Positions 53,153 through 53,584 of a stretch of DNA of 53,584 nt are shown here, piece after piece; within the stretch, counting starts at the first letter, position 1; each line of letters starts with the position of its first letter. A program made the translations under genes and the position numbers. The DNA is from Deltaproteobacteria bacterium (GTDB lineage Bacteria > Myxococcota_A > UBA9160 > UBA6930), in contig JAFDCZ010000007.1 of the NCBI GenBank assembly GCA_019312665.1, forward strand, positions 1-53,584, in the 5' to 3' direction. The notes beneath the pieces are model-generated. The model was not told the DNA's origin. It saw only the letters and a list, made by a program, of their open reading frames with translations, and did not search any database.

Positions 53153-53170
53153 TGAAATGGGGTCATTTCA
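53153..53170 (-). terminator. Short hairpin at the end of the flavodoxin-like gene
   Basis: TGAAATG (53153-53159) and CATTTCA (53164-53170) pair over 7 bp with a GGGT loop. It overlaps the stop codon of the gene ending at 53163 and has no T-run, so a terminator role is weak; it could also be an operator for the LuxR gene. Confidence 0.3.
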
Positions 53171-53584
53171 ACTCGTTCAATGGAGTCCACCGGGCTGCAC
53201 ACTCGGCCACCCAACGCCCATGCGCCCGGGCGGAGGCCAGCTGCGTCTCGGTGGGCCCAGGCGCTCCGGTGCCGGGATTCGTCTCGGCCAGGGGGCCCCA
53301 ATGGCAGCCTGCGGTTGCGAAGTGGTCGAGCTCGGCCAGGGTGGCCAGGAGTGAAATCAGGGTGAGCTCGCCGCCGCCTCGGCCTCCCGCCCCTCCACTG
53401 GCAAAGACCGCTCCCAGCTTTCCCGTCAGCTGCCCCTGCATCCAGAGCGGCGCGGTTCGCTCGAGAAACCCGCGCATCGAGGACTCCATGCCCGCCATGT
53501 GCACGCCACTGCCGAGCACGATCGCATCGGCGGCAAGTAGCTGCTCGTTCTGGGCCTCGGCGGCACTCGTCACGGTCACCGTCT
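53163..53584 (-). CDS. Flavodoxin-fold NAD(P)H-oxidoreductase-like protein, 5' end outside the window
   Basis: The visible C-terminal part (138 aa or more) reads ADAIVLGSGVHMAGMESSMR, then LTGKLGAVFASGGAGGRGGGE and CHWGPLAETNPGTGAPGPTE, the pattern of WrbA/NADPH-dependent FMN reductase-type flavodoxin proteins. The frame stays open to base 53584, so the N-terminal phosphate-binding loop is missing from view. FMN-dependent quinone reduction is the family's usual activity; the identity here is not settled. Confidence 0.75.
   Translation of the reverse strand, partial: TVTVTSAAEAQNEQLLAADAIVLGSGVHMAGMESSMRGFLERTAPLWMQGQLTGKLGAVFASGGAGGRGGGELTLISLLATLAELDHFATAGCHWGPLAETNPGTGAPGPTETQLASARAHGRWVAECAARWTPLNELK

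Overview
The window is high-GC, gene-dense bacterial DNA of about 53.6 kb. It looks like an uncultivated delta-proteobacterial or Myxococcota-like Gram-negative. The outer-membrane side is shown by a Pal lipoprotein and an LpxL/HtrB-type acyltransferase. Actinobacteria-like touches are an LLM-class (F420-type) oxidoreductase and a KstR-like operator. A PEP-CTERM-like C-terminal tail, a single-chain acetyl-CoA carboxylase and many lipid/CoA genes also fit. The lineage is an inference; there is no rRNA or other marker here. I see no tRNA, rRNA, CRISPR array, prophage or intact transposase.

Layout. 1-4173: a broken LLM oxidoreductase diverges from a broken indolepyruvate ferredoxin oxidoreductase across a perfect palindrome; both have lost roughly 100 nt and shifted frame. 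4223-8755: a rhomboid-TPR protein faces a CaiB / isochorismatase-fold / NUDIX operon. 8805-13372: a secreted PHP-type metallohydrolase, ClpP, and an MFS permease split into two half-genes by one in-frame stop. 13390-17674 (minus): spermidine-synthase-like, a degenerate KARI-like protein, an LpxL-like acyltransferase, a diiron ferritin-like protein, GNAT and FolB. 17743-18927: an ArgD-like aminotransferase, separated from a convergent methionine aminopeptidase by a perfect 41-bp inverted repeat.

18999-31516 (minus) is the centrepiece: a tightly overlapping operon that encodes nearly a complete fatty-acid synthase. The order is enoyl reductase, KAS III, FabG, FabZ, KAS II, ACP, PlsC-like acyltransferase, phosphopantetheinyl transferase and a 1855-residue eukaryote-type acetyl-CoA carboxylase, then methionine aminopeptidase. 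The proteins could make malonyl-CoA, activate their own ACP, elongate and reduce a chain, and pass it to an acceptor. FabD is the only core activity missing. The promoter region carries several palindromes.

31782-37706 (minus): SDR, exonuclease-helicase DinG, a ThDP enzyme and Pal. 37957-42558: enoyl-CoA hydratase, gamma-glutamyltransferase, ThiI and a thioesterase. 42562-43024 is non-coding and folds on paper into a large three-way junction built from perfect inverted repeats, one of the most unusual stretches. 43035-53584: a hypothetical protein, a sigma-factor/DUF3106-like chimera, alpha/beta hydrolase, SppA, a thiolase-OB fusion with Ser at the nucleophile position, ArsM, metallophosphoesterase, SDR, TPR protein, O-methyltransferase, a PAS-LuxR regulator and a partial flavodoxin-like protein.
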